From an uncultured Sphingomonas sp. (GTDB lineage Bacteria > Pseudomonadota > Alphaproteobacteria > Sphingomonadales > Sphingomonadaceae): DNA of 37,192 nucleotides. The stretch is taken from assembly GCA_913775795.1 (NCBI GenBank), contig CAJYLT010000086.1, forward strand, positions 1 through 37,192, written 5' to 3'. The notes under the pieces are model-generated. The model did no database searches. It saw nothing but the letters and a program-made list of their open reading frames with translations, and was not told the DNA's origin. Positions 7,156-15,099 of the stretch are shown piece by piece. Numbering within the stretch: the first letter of the stretch is position 1; every line of letters starts with the position of its first letter. Both the position numbers and the translations under genes were made by a program.

Positions 7156-7403
7156 CGACGTTCTTCGGTGTGACGACCGAGCGCCTCTGCGCGATTGCCG
7201 AGCGCCATCAGGTCGAAATGCGTGCAGCGGAGGAGCAGGCGCTGAACGTCGTAGCGCGTGACGACGATGTGAGCGTGCAGGAACACATCTCGTTCATCGT
7301 CTGGCGCGCGGCCGCGCAGCTCGAAGCGGCTTGTGACCTCGTCGGAATTGATCCTTCCTTGGTCACCGCGGCCTTCGCCTCCACGCGAGGCGCCCGGCAG
7401 TGA
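7152..7403 (+). CDS. Hypothetical early protein (83 aa)
   Basis: The GTG at 7152 overlaps the preceding stop, and the end overlaps the GTG of the GapR-type gene. The protein is helical and soluble (RLCAIAERHQVEMRAAEEQ, then ISFIVWRAAAQLEAACDLVG). No known domain is recognised. Its place directly before a nucleoid-type DNA-binding gene suggests an early phage function. Confidence 0.5.
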   Translation: MTTFFGVTTERLCAIAERHQVEMRAAEEQALNVVARDDDVSVQEHISFIVWRAAAQLEAACDLVGIDPSLVTAAFASTRGARQ

Positions 7404-7636
7404 CTGACAACATCTCGGCCGAGCAGCTGCGCCTGCTGATCGAGCGCGTCGAGCGGCTCGAGGAAGAGAAGCGTGGGATCAGCGACGACATCAAGGATGT
7501 CTACGCCGAGGCGAAGGCGACGGGCTTCGACGTCAAGACGATGAAGGTGATCTACCGCCTCCGCCGGATGGAGAAGCACCACCGCGACGAGGCGGAGATG
7601 CTGCTTGAAACCTACAAGACGTCGCTCGGGCTGTGA
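7400..7636 (+). CDS. gapR: GapR-family (DUF2312) DNA-binding protein (78 aa)
   Basis: The sequence follows the GapR pattern closely: QLRLLIERVERLEEEKRGI, then DDIKDVYAEAKATGFDVKTM, then a basic helix and a short C-terminal helix ending in LYL-type residues (here LLETYKTSLGL). In alphaproteobacteria GapR is a nucleoid-associated protein that clamps overtwisted DNA ahead of replication and transcription and stimulates topoisomerases. At 78 aa it is near the family length. Here it sits inside a phage-like operon with GTGA overlaps on both sides. It is therefore probably a mobile-element copy that supports element replication, additional to a chromosomal gapR. Confidence 0.85.
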   Translation: MTDNISAEQLRLLIERVERLEEEKRGISDDIKDVYAEAKATGFDVKTMKVIYRLRRMEKHHRDEAEMLLETYKTSLGL

Positions 7637-8001
7637 GCGGCGCAGCGACCCAGTGGCCGGCCGCGCTGACGCCCGAGCTTCGTGAGATCCTCGGGTTCAT
7701 GTGCTTTCACCTCGGCCCGGTCGCGCACGCCTATCGCGCGGCGGGCGAGTTCGTCGGTGCGGACGGCGAGCCGCTGCGGTCCCGGGCCGAAGACGAGCAG
7801 GCGTTCATGCTGCATAAGCTCGTCGGCTTCTGGGTCGATCACGGCCCCGACTGGCGCAGCGCGTTCGCTGCGGACATCGAGCGTCTCGCCAATCTCGACC
7901 AGCGCGCTCACCCCGATCGCCGGCAGTCGGCCGTCGATGGCGCATCGCCGGCGTCCCCTTTCGCCGGCGGTGCGTCTGTCGATCACGAGGCGCGCGGCTG
8001 A
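7633..8001 (+). CDS. Hypothetical protein (122 aa)
   Basis: The GTG overlaps the gapR-like stop. The N-terminal part (ALTPELREILGFMCFHLGP, then VAHAYRAAGE) and the middle (EDEQAFMLHKLVGFWVDHGP, then DWRSAFAADIERL) are well-formed amphipathic helices. The C-terminal 30 residues look disordered. It is a phage early gene of unknown function, coupled to the next frame by a TGATG overlap at 8001. Confidence 0.5.
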   Translation: MSGAATQWPAALTPELREILGFMCFHLGPVAHAYRAAGEFVGADGEPLRSRAEDEQAFMLHKLVGFWVDHGPDWRSAFAADIERLANLDQRAHPDRRQSAVDGASPASPFAGGASVDHEARG

Positions 8002-8273
8002 TGGGCCGGCGCGCGACCCTGTTCGAGCGCATGGCCACGCGCGGCAGGCTCGCCGCGACGCCGTGCGCATGTACTGAATGCCGCGTTCTCGATCGCGCCC
8101 ACCCGAACGAAGGCCGTCAGCTCCTGCTGGTCGGCAACACCGGCGGCGAGCGCATGCCCGCCGCCGATCATCCCGACGCGGTCCCGCCTGCCAGGAGGAC
8201 CGCGCGCGCACTTAAAGGCCGCACCAGTCGAGACGCGCGCTCGCGGCCACCCAAAGCCGAAAGCGAGACACCC

Positions 8274-10070
8274 ATGAACGCTTTGACCAAGATCGCCAAG
8301 ACGCCGCCCGCCGCGACGCCGCCCGTCCCCTCCAGTTCGATCGAGATGATCCCCTTCAGCGCGCTGCGGCGCGCACCGGAGAATGTCCGCAAGACATCGA
8401 TCGAGGAGGACGTCGACGCGCTCGCCGCCAACATCGCCGCGGTTGGCCTGCTCCAGTCGCTGATCGGCTACCGCGTCGGCAAGAAGCGCGAGGTCTGGAT
8501 CGTCGGCGGCGGGCGCCGGCTCGCGGCGCTGGGCCGGCTCCTCGACGACTTCCGCATCGACCTCGGCTTCCAGGTCCCGGTGCTGATCCGCGACCGCGAC
8601 GAGGCGATCGAGCTCAGCCTCGCCGAAAACCTCGAGCGCCGCGACATGAACCCGGCCGACGAGTTCGAGGCGTTCCGCCTGCTGATGGAGCCGGGCACCC
8701 GCTCGCCCGCCGACATCGCCAAGCGCTTCGGCTTGACCGAGCTCTACGTGAAGCAGCGCCTGCGGCTAGCCGAACTCGCGCCCGAGGTGCTCGATGGCCT
8801 GCGCGCTGGCGACATGACGCTGGCTGGCGCGCTAGCTTATGCCAAAGCGCCCGACCCGGAGGTGCAACGCCAGGTCTACGCCGCGCAGAAGCGGCGCGCA
8901 TACGACAAGCACGACCCGAATTCGATCCGCACCGCCGTCACGAACACCGGCAAGACGACGGGCTGGGCGCTCTACAAGTTCATCGGCGCCGCCGCGTACG
9001 AGCGCGAGGGCGGCAACTATGACGACGGTCTGTTCGGCGATGCCAGCGACTATGCCGGCGAGCGCCGCCTCGCGCATCAGTTCCTAATCGAGAAGCTGGC
9101 GCGCGATCACATCGACTTCCAGATGCTGCGCGAGGCTCGCGCGATGGCGAAGGCATTCGACGTCGACGAGGATCTGGTCGTCGGTCACGTCATCTACCCC
9201 GACATCGAGCTGCCAGCCTGGTGGCGCCTCACCAAGCCTAAGCCGCCGGCCGGGTTCATCTGGGTCGATCATCCGCACAGCGTCGAGGAGGTCCGCAAGA
9301 TGTGGGCGATCGCGCGGCGCGAGCGGATCAACGCCCAACTGCTCGTCGGCATCGACAACGAAGGCAACCTTGCAGCCTGGAGGCACGGCTTCTTCGTCGA
9401 GAAGGAGCAAGCGACCCGAGTGCGGACCTCGCCCGCGCCGGCCGGCTATACGCCGCCCCCGCCGCCGACGCCGGAGGAACGCGAAGCCGCCGATCGCGCC
9501 GCGGGTGTCGATCTGTGGAGCAAGCGGCTCGCCGTTGGCGACTTCGCCGGCTCGTTCCTCGACGGGCGCGTCTTCTGGCCGACCGGTTGGGGTGCGCGGA
9601 ACCCCGAGCGAAAGACGATCGACGGCGTCGAGGGGTGGTGGGTGCCGATGATGGTCTTCGTCAGCGACGCCGAAGTCGCCGCGCAGATCGACGTCGCCGG
9701 CCAGCGTTACGATCAGGCCAAGCGCGAGGCAGCCGAAGCGGCCGAGGCCAAGCGCATCGCCGACGAAGAAGCAGCCGCCCAGGTCGCCCGCCGTCACGAC
9801 GAGCTGCTCGGCATGGATCCGCCCGCCGTCGCGGTGATCGACGGCGAGGCGTGGTTCCGTACCGACGAGGGCGGCTACGGTACCGCCGACGAGGAAGGCT
9901 GGTGCAACAGCTGGGTCGAGCTGCTCGGCGAGTTCGCCGATGAGGGCGTCACCACCTTCGACACCCGCGAAGCCTTCGACGCCGCCCACGCCGCAGCCGC
10001 TGCGCGCCAAGACGCGATCGGCGCAACCGAGGCGCCTGTCGCCCCCGACCAGCAGGAATCGATCCGATGA
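8274..10070 (+). CDS. Orphan ParB-domain protein (598 aa)
   Basis: After a short Pro/Ala-rich leader, residues about 20-130 form a ParB N-terminal domain (IPFSALRRAPENVRKT, then GLLQSLIGYRV, then VGGGRRLAALGRL, then LSLAENLERRDMNPADE), followed by a ParB HTH (RSPADIAKRFGLTELYVKQR). GGGRR and ENxxRxxM are the CTP/nucleotide-binding signature of the family. No ParA gene is adjacent, and the 300-residue C-terminal extension has no place in chromosomal ParB. Large orphan ParBs are common on phages, plasmids and islands. The same frame is open back to an ATG at 8001 that overlaps the previous stop. The extra 91 residues look partly non-coding, so I prefer 8274, but an N-terminal extension is possible. 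Confidence 0.8.
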   Translation: MNALTKIAKTPPAATPPVPSSSIEMIPFSALRRAPENVRKTSIEEDVDALAANIAAVGLLQSLIGYRVGKKREVWIVGGGRRLAALGRLLDDFRIDLGFQVPVLIRDRDEAIELSLAENLERRDMNPADEFEAFRLLMEPGTRSPADIAKRFGLTELYVKQRLRLAELAPEVLDGLRAGDMTLAGALAYAKAPDPEVQRQVYAAQKRRAYDKHDPNSIRTAVTNTGKTTGWALYKFIGAAAYEREGGNYDDGLFGDASDYAGERRLAHQFLIEKLARDHIDFQMLREARAMAKAFDVDEDLVVGHVIYPDIELPAWWRLTKPKPPAGFIWVDHPHSVEEVRKMWAIARRERINAQLLVGIDNEGNLAAWRHGFFVEKEQATRVRTSPAPAGYTPPPPPTPEEREAADRAAGVDLWSKRLAVGDFAGSFLDGRVFWPTGWGARNPERKTIDGVEGWWVPMMVFVSDAEVAAQIDVAGQRYDQAKREAAEAAEAKRIADEEAAAQVARRHDELLGMDPPAVAVIDGEAWFRTDEGGYGTADEEGWCNSWVELLGEFADEGVTTFDTREAFDAAHAAAAARQDAIGATEAPVAPDQQESIR

Positions 10071-10405
10071 ACGCCCCGACCATCGTCCACCTGGATCGGC
10101 GACTTAGTCGAGCGGCCGAGATCGGAAAGGGGGTTCGGCTCGAAGCGGCCGATCTCGATCTTCTTGCCAGCCTCGGCCTCTTCGACCTCACTCACCGCGC
10201 CAAAGCAGACTTTCTCAAGGAACAGACACGATGCCGGGACGCGCGCCGCCGCTCTATCGACGGGGGAAATACTGGGTCGACAAGCTCAGGCGAGAGGACG
10301 GCGAGCCCCGTTCGCCCAACTGGTACGTCTTCTGGTACGACCCCGAAGCGCGACGCGAAGCAGGCGTTTCAACGGGCACGGACGAAGACGATCGCGCGAT
10401 CCTAG
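10067..10405 (+). CDS. Small ORF in the excisionase position (up to 112 aa)
   Basis: The ATGA overlap with the ParB-like stop supports translation. The first 52 residues (IVHLDRRLSRAAEIGKGVRL, then EAADLDLLASLGLFDL) look like the small helical proteins often found just before phage integrases. The frame then continues for 175 nt inside the integrase gene, where it reads as an Arg/Ser-rich shadow. Either the natural stop has been lost by a small frameshift or the C-terminus is simply unstructured. An excisionase-like role is inferred from position only. Confidence 0.45.
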   Translation: MNAPTIVHLDRRLSRAAEIGKGVRLEAADLDLLASLGLFDLTHRAKADFLKEQTRCRDARRRSIDGGNTGSTSSGERTASPVRPTGTSSGTTPKRDAKQAFQRARTKTIARS

Positions 10406-11568
10406 CCTGCGATCAGCGCTACCTCGCCGACAAGTCGGAGGGGCCGGCGTTCTGCCACGCGTGCGGGCAGCCGCTCGCCTCGGCCGAGGCGTATCTGCTC
10501 GCCGACGCGATCGCAGACTACAAGCTGGAGTGGGGCGAGCTGCAGAGCTCGGCCGTGTCGATCGCCGCGCGGCTGAAGCACGTGCTCGACTTCATGGCTG
10601 CCGAGGCGGGCAAGGGCGGCATGTTCGGCATCGAGACGAGCTGCGCCGTCGCGTGCGGCGCGCCGTTCATCGCCGCCTTCCGCGCCTGGTCGAAGGCGCA
10701 GCCAGTGACTTGGCGGAATAAGGCGGGGGAAGTGACTGCCTCGCGGCCGCGCTCGCCGGCGACGACAGAGGAGTCGGTGCTGCAGCTGGCAGCGGTGCTC
10801 AACCACGCGGCCGACGCGGACCCGCCCCGATCGGAGCGCCGCCCGGTCTGGCGTCCGTTGCCTCGGAAGCAGGTGTCGCGCCCGCGGCGCCAGCGCGCCG
10901 AGCTCGAGGTGATCGCCGAGATGCTGCGCTACGCGGCCGAGCCCGACAAGAAGCGGGGTTCGCTGCACGCGTTCCTGATCGGCTCGATCTGCACGATCGC
11001 TCGCCCCGACGCCGTCGTCGACATCTGCGTCGCGCCCGATCGAGAGCAATGGCACCCCGGCTCGCCGACGCTCGACCTCAACCAGTTCGGCCGCGCGCAG
11101 ACGAAGAAGTACCGGCCGACGCTGCCGGTCCTGCCGCTGCTCGCCGAATGGCTGCTCGCCGAGCACGTCGCCTATCAAAAGCTCGATCGACCCCAGCGCC
11201 GCGGCGCCGGCTATCTCGTCAACTATTTCGGCCGGCCGGTGAAGGACGTCGACACCGCCTGGGCGACGATGCTGCGCGAGCTCAGGCTGCCAAGCGGGCG
11301 GGAGTGGAAGAGCTATTTGCTGCGCCACAGCCTCGCGACGCTGCTCCGCAATCGGGGCGTGGCGAAGTGGGATCTCGAGGGGTTCATGGGCCACAGCCGC
11401 GGCTCGACGACCGAAATCTATGCGGTCGGCCGGTTTGGGACCGTGACCGCCGAGCTTCAGCGTCTTCTCGATGAACTCGATGGGATGGCGCCTGGGTCAT
11501 TGCGCCGAAACTGCGCCGAACCCGGGCTATCCGATCATCCAGCGCGGAGGCTGAAAATGACCGGATAG
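10231..11568 (+). CDS. int: Tyrosine-family site-specific integrase (445 aa)
   Basis: The C-terminal half carries the tyrosine recombinase residues: R258 (TIARPDA), a basic K292/K293 hairpin (TKKYRPT), R365-H366 in YLLRHSLATLL, H388 in FMGHSR, and nucleophile Y397 (STTEIYAVG). The usual His three residues before the second Arg is Y362 here. The N-terminal half (residues 1-60, RRGKYWVDKLRRE) and a CHACG pair (C75, C78) form the arm- and core-binding part. AAGGAAC precedes the ATG. The gene ends 12 bp from the 3' end of tRNA-Val(GAC), so the enzyme probably integrates the element into that tRNA. Confidence 0.9.
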   Translation: MPGRAPPLYRRGKYWVDKLRREDGEPRSPNWYVFWYDPEARREAGVSTGTDEDDRAILACDQRYLADKSEGPAFCHACGQPLASAEAYLLADAIADYKLEWGELQSSAVSIAARLKHVLDFMAAEAGKGGMFGIETSCAVACGAPFIAAFRAWSKAQPVTWRNKAGEVTASRPRSPATTEESVLQLAAVLNHAADADPPRSERRPVWRPLPRKQVSRPRRQRAELEVIAEMLRYAAEPDKKRGSLHAFLIGSICTIARPDAVVDICVAPDREQWHPGSPTLDLNQFGRAQTKKYRPTLPVLPLLAEWLLAEHVAYQKLDRPQRRGAGYLVNYFGRPVKDVDTAWATMLRELRLPSGREWKSYLLRHSLATLLRNRGVAKWDLEGFMGHSRGSTTEIYAVGRFGTVTAELQRLLDELDGMAPGSLRRNCAEPGLSDHPARRLKMTG

Positions 11569-11580
11569 CACCGAATTAGG

Positions 11581-11625
11581 TGGTGGGCGTGGCAAGGATT
11601 GAACTTGCGACCCCTGCGATGTCAA
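11581..11625. other. Probable attachment site (att) in the tRNA 3' half
   Basis: Tyrosine integrases that target tRNA genes usually recombine in the anticodon or T-arm/3' end and restore the tRNA. The integrase here ends 12 bp from this tRNA, so the crossover segment should lie in this 3' half. The matching copy should be at the far end of the element, left of the window. I found no second copy of the tRNA 3' end inside the window. Confidence 0.4.
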
Positions 11626-11655
11626 CACAGTGCTCTACCACTGAGCTACACGCCC
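11581..11655 (-). tRNA. tRNA-Val (anticodon GAC)
   Basis: Read on the lower strand this is a full cloverleaf. The acceptor stem GGGCGTG pairs with CACGCCC, the D arm is GCTCAGTGGTAGAGC, the anticodon stem is CTGTG/CGCAG, the loop TTGACAT gives anticodon GAC (Val), the T arm contains AGTTCAATCC, and CCA is encoded at 11583-11581. The integrase gene lies directly beyond its 3' end. The T3SS cluster lies upstream of its 5' end. Confidence 0.97.
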
Positions 11656-11711
11656 GCCGGGAGTGGCGCTGTTAGCCGCGCCGGTTGGGGGGCGCAAGCG
11701 TAAAAAGCGGC

Positions 11712-12317
11712 TTATCCGGCAAAATCGATGCGATCGACCCTGTGGCCGCGCGCCTCCAGCCGGGCGCGAAGCTCGGCACGCTGCGCTTCCGCATCGCCAT
11801 CGCCGTTGGACGACAGGTCGAGCGACAGGCCACCCAAATTGTCCCGCGCGACGACCGCATGGCTGGCGAGCCAGCGCGTGTCGGACATCGACAACTGAAA
11901 CTCGCTGCCTACGGCGTGCGTCGGCAGGTCGAGTCGTGCGGCGAACTCAGCATGGCCGGGTGAGAGCATCGGTGCGTTCTGTAGCGGCGCCTGTGCTTCG
12001 ACAACGGCAGGCACGGCGGCGGTCGGGGCGGGGCGGAGGCCGTCGAGCATCGCCAATTCCTGCTCACGCTTGCCTCGGTCGCGCTGGCCGCCGCCGCCCT
12101 GCATCAGGTCGAACGCCTGATGCGCGCCGTGGCCGGGCAGCGTCGGTTCGGTCGCCGGCTTGTCGCCGGACGGTTCCTTGCCTTCTTGCTTCTCGTCGCG
12201 GCGCGACAGCGCGTCCTCGAACCGGGAGCGCTGCTCGGGTTCGGGCGGGCGGTCCGCACGTCGGGGCTGGGGCGTGGCGGCCATCGGGCGGTCGGTCGCG
12301 ATCTGGGTCATCGGCAT
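11712..12317 (-). CDS. sctP: SctP-type needle-length/substrate-switch protein (201 aa)
   Basis: The N-terminal two thirds are low-complexity, Pro/Gly/Gln-rich and probably disordered. A compact C-terminal domain (FQLSMSDTRWLASHAVVARD, then NLGGLSLDLSSNG, then RARLEARGHRVDRIDF) resembles the FliK/YscP-type T3S4 domain that binds SctU and switches secretion from needle to late substrates. It is the last gene of the leftward operon, after sctN-sctO, where sctP is usually found. The start at 12317 or 12311 (ATGA overlap with the sctO stop) cannot be decided. At 201 aa it is short for a ruler, which would fit a short needle. Sequence conservation is weak, so the call leans on position. Confidence 0.7.
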   Translation of the reverse strand: MPMTQIATDRPMAATPQPRRADRPPEPEQRSRFEDALSRRDEKQEGKEPSGDKPATEPTLPGHGAHQAFDLMQGGGGQRDRGKREQELAMLDGLRPAPTAAVPAVVEAQAPLQNAPMLSPGHAEFAARLDLPTHAVGSEFQLSMSDTRWLASHAVVARDNLGGLSLDLSSNGDGDAEAQRAELRARLEARGHRVDRIDFAG

Positions 12318-12748
12318 ACGCCTGTTCGGAGGATGAGGTCATCTTCGGCGCGCCGTTCGGCGGCCCGCCGGGCATCGCGGCGTTCGTCGGCGGCAAGCCC
12401 ACGCATCGCGTCGCGGCGTGCTTCCGCGCGCAGCCAGTCGCGGCGGGCGAGTTCGGCTGCATGGTCGGCGGCGGCGAAGGTCCGGCGCGCATCGTCGAGC
12501 GCCCGTTCCGCCGCGGCCACGGCAAGGTCGCAGCGTTCGAGGTAGAGCGCCACGCATTCCTCGCCGGGCCTCAGGCGGCGGCGGGCGGCGGCAGTCTCGC
12601 GAACCGAGATCGCGGCGTCGAGGGCGATCCTCGCGGCGTGAACCTCCGCGGCGGCGGCTTTGGCGATTTCGGCCGCGTCGCGGGCCGCGCGCGCGGCGCG
12701 ATCGACCTCGCGATCGCGCAAGGCGACGAGGGTAGCGAGCGTCGTCAT
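12308..12748 (-). CDS. sctO: SctO, T3SS ATPase stalk protein (146 aa)
   Basis: The protein is almost entirely an Ala/Arg/Glu coiled coil ([20 protein letters not shown], then [20 protein letters not shown]), which is the FliJ/YscO pattern. These proteins form the central stalk in the SctN hexamer and couple ATP hydrolysis to the export gate SctV. The length is typical. It overlaps sctN upstream (ATGA) and sctP downstream. Composition alone would not identify it; the sctN-sctO-sctP order does. Confidence 0.75.
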   Translation of the reverse strand: MTTLATLVALRDREVDRAARAARDAAEIAKAAAAEVHAARIALDAAISVRETAAARRRLRPGEECVALYLERCDLAVAAAERALDDARRTFAAADHAAELARRDWLRAEARRDAMRGLAADERRDARRAAERRAEDDLILRTGVCR

Positions 12749-14055
12749 CCGAAGCTCCTGAGCAGCGCCATCGTCGTCGCCGCGGACACCGGCTGGTCGT
12801 GCGGCTGGCGAAGGAACGCGTCGATCGCCTCCCGCGCGGCGATGGCGCGGTCGGCGGCGGCGTCCTGTCCGGGCTTGTAGTCGCCGACCTGAAGCAGGAT
12901 CTCGATCTCGGCAAGCTTGGCGAGATGCGTGCGCAGCTGCGTCGCGGATGCTTGCTGTGCGGCATCGGTCAGTTGCGGCATCAGGCGCGACAGGCTGCCA
13001 AGCACGTCGATCGCCGGATAATGGCCGCGCGCGCCGAGCTTGCGGGACAGGTGGATATGCCCGTCGAGCAGAGAGCGCACTTCCTCGCCAACGGGATCGT
13101 CGACCTCGTCCTCGAGCAGGACGGTGTAGAGCGCGGTGATCGCGCCCGTATCGTCGGCGCCCGCCCGCTCGAACAGGCGCGGCAGCTCGGCGAAGACCGA
13201 GGGGGGAAAGCCGCGGCGGACGGGTGGCTCGCCGCTCGCCAGCCCGATCTCGCGCAGCGCGCGGGCGAAGCGCGTGACCGAGTCCATGAGGAGAAGGACA
13301 TGGCGACCCTCCGCGCGCAGCCCCTCCGCAATCGCGGTCGCGGCGTGCGCGGCGCGCGCGCGTTCCAGCGCGGGGCGGTCGGAGGTGGCGACGACGACGA
13401 CCGAGCGGGCGAGCCCCTCCGCACCCAGATTGTCCTCGACGAACTCGCGCACCTCGCGGCCGCGTTCGCCGATCAGGGCGATGACGACGGCATCGGCGCG
13501 TGTCTGACGGGCGAGGGTAGCGAGCAGCGTCGACTTGCCGCCGCCCGCCGCCGCGAACACGCCCATCCGCTGCCCCCGGCCGAGCGGCATGAGGCCATCG
13601 ATCGCGCGCACGCCCGTCTCGACCGGCGCGGTGATGCGCGCGCGCGACATGGGGTTCGGGCTGTCGCCGTAAAGCGCACGAAAGCCGTCGGCCTCGACCG
13701 GCGGCCCGCCGTCGAGCGGACGCAGCCGCGCATCGACGACGCGGCCGAACAGCGCCGGGCCGACGGGCACGCGATCCTCACCGACGCGGACGATGACCTC
13801 GGTCTCGCTCGACAACCCGCGCAGGTCGCCGAGCGGCGACAACAGCACTTCGCCATCGGCGAGGCCGACGACCTCTGCCGACAGCACCTCCGCCCCGTCG
13901 CGGTCGAGCAGGGCACAGGTCTGGCCGATCCGTGCCGACAGGCCGGCGACGCGGATCGAGGTGCCGATCGCCCCGCGCACGCGCCCGCGCTGTTCGAACG
14001 CGGGCGCTTCGCCCAGCGTGCGGACGAGGTCCTGGACGCGTGCCTCAAGACTCAT
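12745..14055 (-). CDS. sctN: SctN, T3SS ATPase (436 aa)
   Basis: This is a homologue of the F1 beta subunit/FliI. The Walker A is AAAGGGKST (residues 168-176), the catalytic glutamate lies in IGERGREV (E197), the Walker B in [13 protein letters not shown] (D258), and the family signature RLFERAG is followed by [10 protein letters not shown]. The length matches the family. It acts at the cytoplasmic base of the injectisome as a hexamer, held by SctL and turned with SctO, and unfolds or releases substrates. The Walker A carries three glycines in place of the more usual GSGVGKS pattern. Its start overlaps the sctL stop by 11 nt. Confidence 0.97.
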   Translation of the reverse strand: MSLEARVQDLVRTLGEAPAFEQRGRVRGAIGTSIRVAGLSARIGQTCALLDRDGAEVLSAEVVGLADGEVLLSPLGDLRGLSSETEVIVRVGEDRVPVGPALFGRVVDARLRPLDGGPPVEADGFRALYGDSPNPMSRARITAPVETGVRAIDGLMPLGRGQRMGVFAAAGGGKSTLLATLARQTRADAVVIALIGERGREVREFVEDNLGAEGLARSVVVVATSDRPALERARAAHAATAIAEGLRAEGRHVLLLMDSVTRFARALREIGLASGEPPVRRGFPPSVFAELPRLFERAGADDTGAITALYTVLLEDEVDDPVGEEVRSLLDGHIHLSRKLGARGHYPAIDVLGSLSRLMPQLTDAAQQASATQLRTHLAKLAEIEILLQVGDYKPGQDAAADRAIAAREAIDAFLRQPHDQPVSAATTMALLRSFG

Positions 14056-14647
14056 CGGCGACTCCCCAGCGTTCGGCGACGCCCGTGATCTGGCGGTCGA
14101 GATCGGCGATGATCCGGCTGTCCGGCCCGGTGACGCGGCACTGCCGCTCGCCGAGCGTGGGATCGGCGCGGACTGTGACTTCGGCGCCGGGGTCGAGGCG
14201 GGCGAGGCCGGCTTCCACCTCTGCTGCGATGGTCGGCGTAACCTCGATGGCCACCGGCCCTTGTGGCACGACGGCGCGCGCCGCCCGCAACGCGACGCCC
14301 TGCATCACCGCAGCGTCGCCGAGGTCGCCGGCGATTTGACGCAGCGCGGTGAGGGCAAGCGCGGCGACTTCGGTTTCCGCCTGCGCGCGGTCGGCGGATG
14401 CCTGCGCCGCCAGCGCCGCGATTGCCTCGACAAAGGCGGCGCGGCCGGCGGCGTAGCCCGCTTCGTGGCCGCTGCGGCGCGCTTCGGCTTCGGCCGCCTC
14501 GCGCGCTGCGTCGGCTGCCGCGGCCTCGGTCCGAAGGCGCTCGATCAGGGCCAGCGCGTCGGTCAGGTGGGCGCGGTCGCGGGCCTTCACGATCGGGCGA
14601 TCCGTCGAGAGCAGCGCGCCGTCGCTGCGATGGAGGATGAAGTTCAT
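14045..14647 (-). CDS. sctL: SctL, T3SS ATPase stator (200 aa)
   Basis: This FliH/YscL-type protein has a short N-terminal hook ([20 protein letters not shown]), a long Ala/Glu coiled coil with the [13 protein letters not shown] repeat expected of the family, and a C-terminal domain ([18 protein letters not shown]) resembling the F-type ATPase delta/b stalk. It links SctN to the SctQ pods and regulates ATPase activity. The ATG overlaps the sctK stop (ATGA). Confidence 0.88.
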   Translation of the reverse strand: MNFILHRSDGALLSTDRPIVKARDRAHLTDALALIERLRTEAAAADAAREAAEAEARRSGHEAGYAAGRAAFVEAIAALAAQASADRAQAETEVAALALTALRQIAGDLGDAAVMQGVALRAARAVVPQGPVAIEVTPTIAAEVEAGLARLDPGAEVTVRADPTLGERQCRVTGPDSRIIADLDRQITGVAERWGVADES

Positions 14648-15099
14648 GCCGCGATTAACTCTGCCGCCGCGACGTGCGCCGGATCGCCGTAGTCGGCAAG
14701 CACGGCCAACTGCATGGCGAGCGCAGCGGGCAGCGCCGCTTCCGCGATCCGGCGTCCGGTCTCGCCGAGCAAGTCCGCCGGCGGCAACGGCGCATCCCCG
14801 CCGGGGGGCAGGTCGAGTACCGCTTCCAGCCGATCCTCGCCCACCGCCGTCGCCAGCCCGCGCAGCGTCGCGCCGTCGATCACCTCGGGCAGCGCGTCAC
14901 GGGCGGCGATCAGGGCGGTAAGGCGCCAGACCTGCTCGCGCCCCTCGTCGGGCATTGCCGGCCAGCGCGGCCAGCCCAGCAGGTCGCCCAGCGAGCCTGC
15001 CCGCCCGCGGCGATCAAGCAGGCGCGCGGCCCGTGTGGTCGAAACCCCCGCCGCCCGCGCTGTCGCGAGCGAGGCATAGAGACGGTCGCGCTCGCTCAA
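14644..15099 (-). CDS. sctK: SctK, sorting-platform accessory protein (151 aa)
   Basis: The frame is open far upstream inside sctJ, but the protein-like sequence starts at a TTG (15099) that overlaps the sctJ stop as TTGA, in step with the other overlaps in this operon. The translation (LSERDRLYASLATARAAG, then WPRWPAMPDEGREQVWRL) and the C-terminal Ala-rich helices fit the poorly conserved SctK/YscK family. SctK links SctQ to the SctD cytoplasmic ring. It is shorter than typical SctK (about 200 aa), so the call rests mainly on position between sctJ and sctL. Confidence 0.7.
   Translation of the reverse strand: MSERDRLYASLATARAAGVSTTRAARLLDRRGRAGSLGDLLGWPRWPAMPDEGREQVWRLTALIAARDALPEVIDGATLRGLATAVGEDRLEAVLDLPPGGDAPLPPADLLGETGRRIAEAALPAALAMQLAVLADYGDPAHVAAAELIAA

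Noticed and set aside
12799..14088. 429-aa open frame antisense to sctN
   Set aside because: Opposite the ATPase gene with intact Walker motifs; the translation has no protein-like features.
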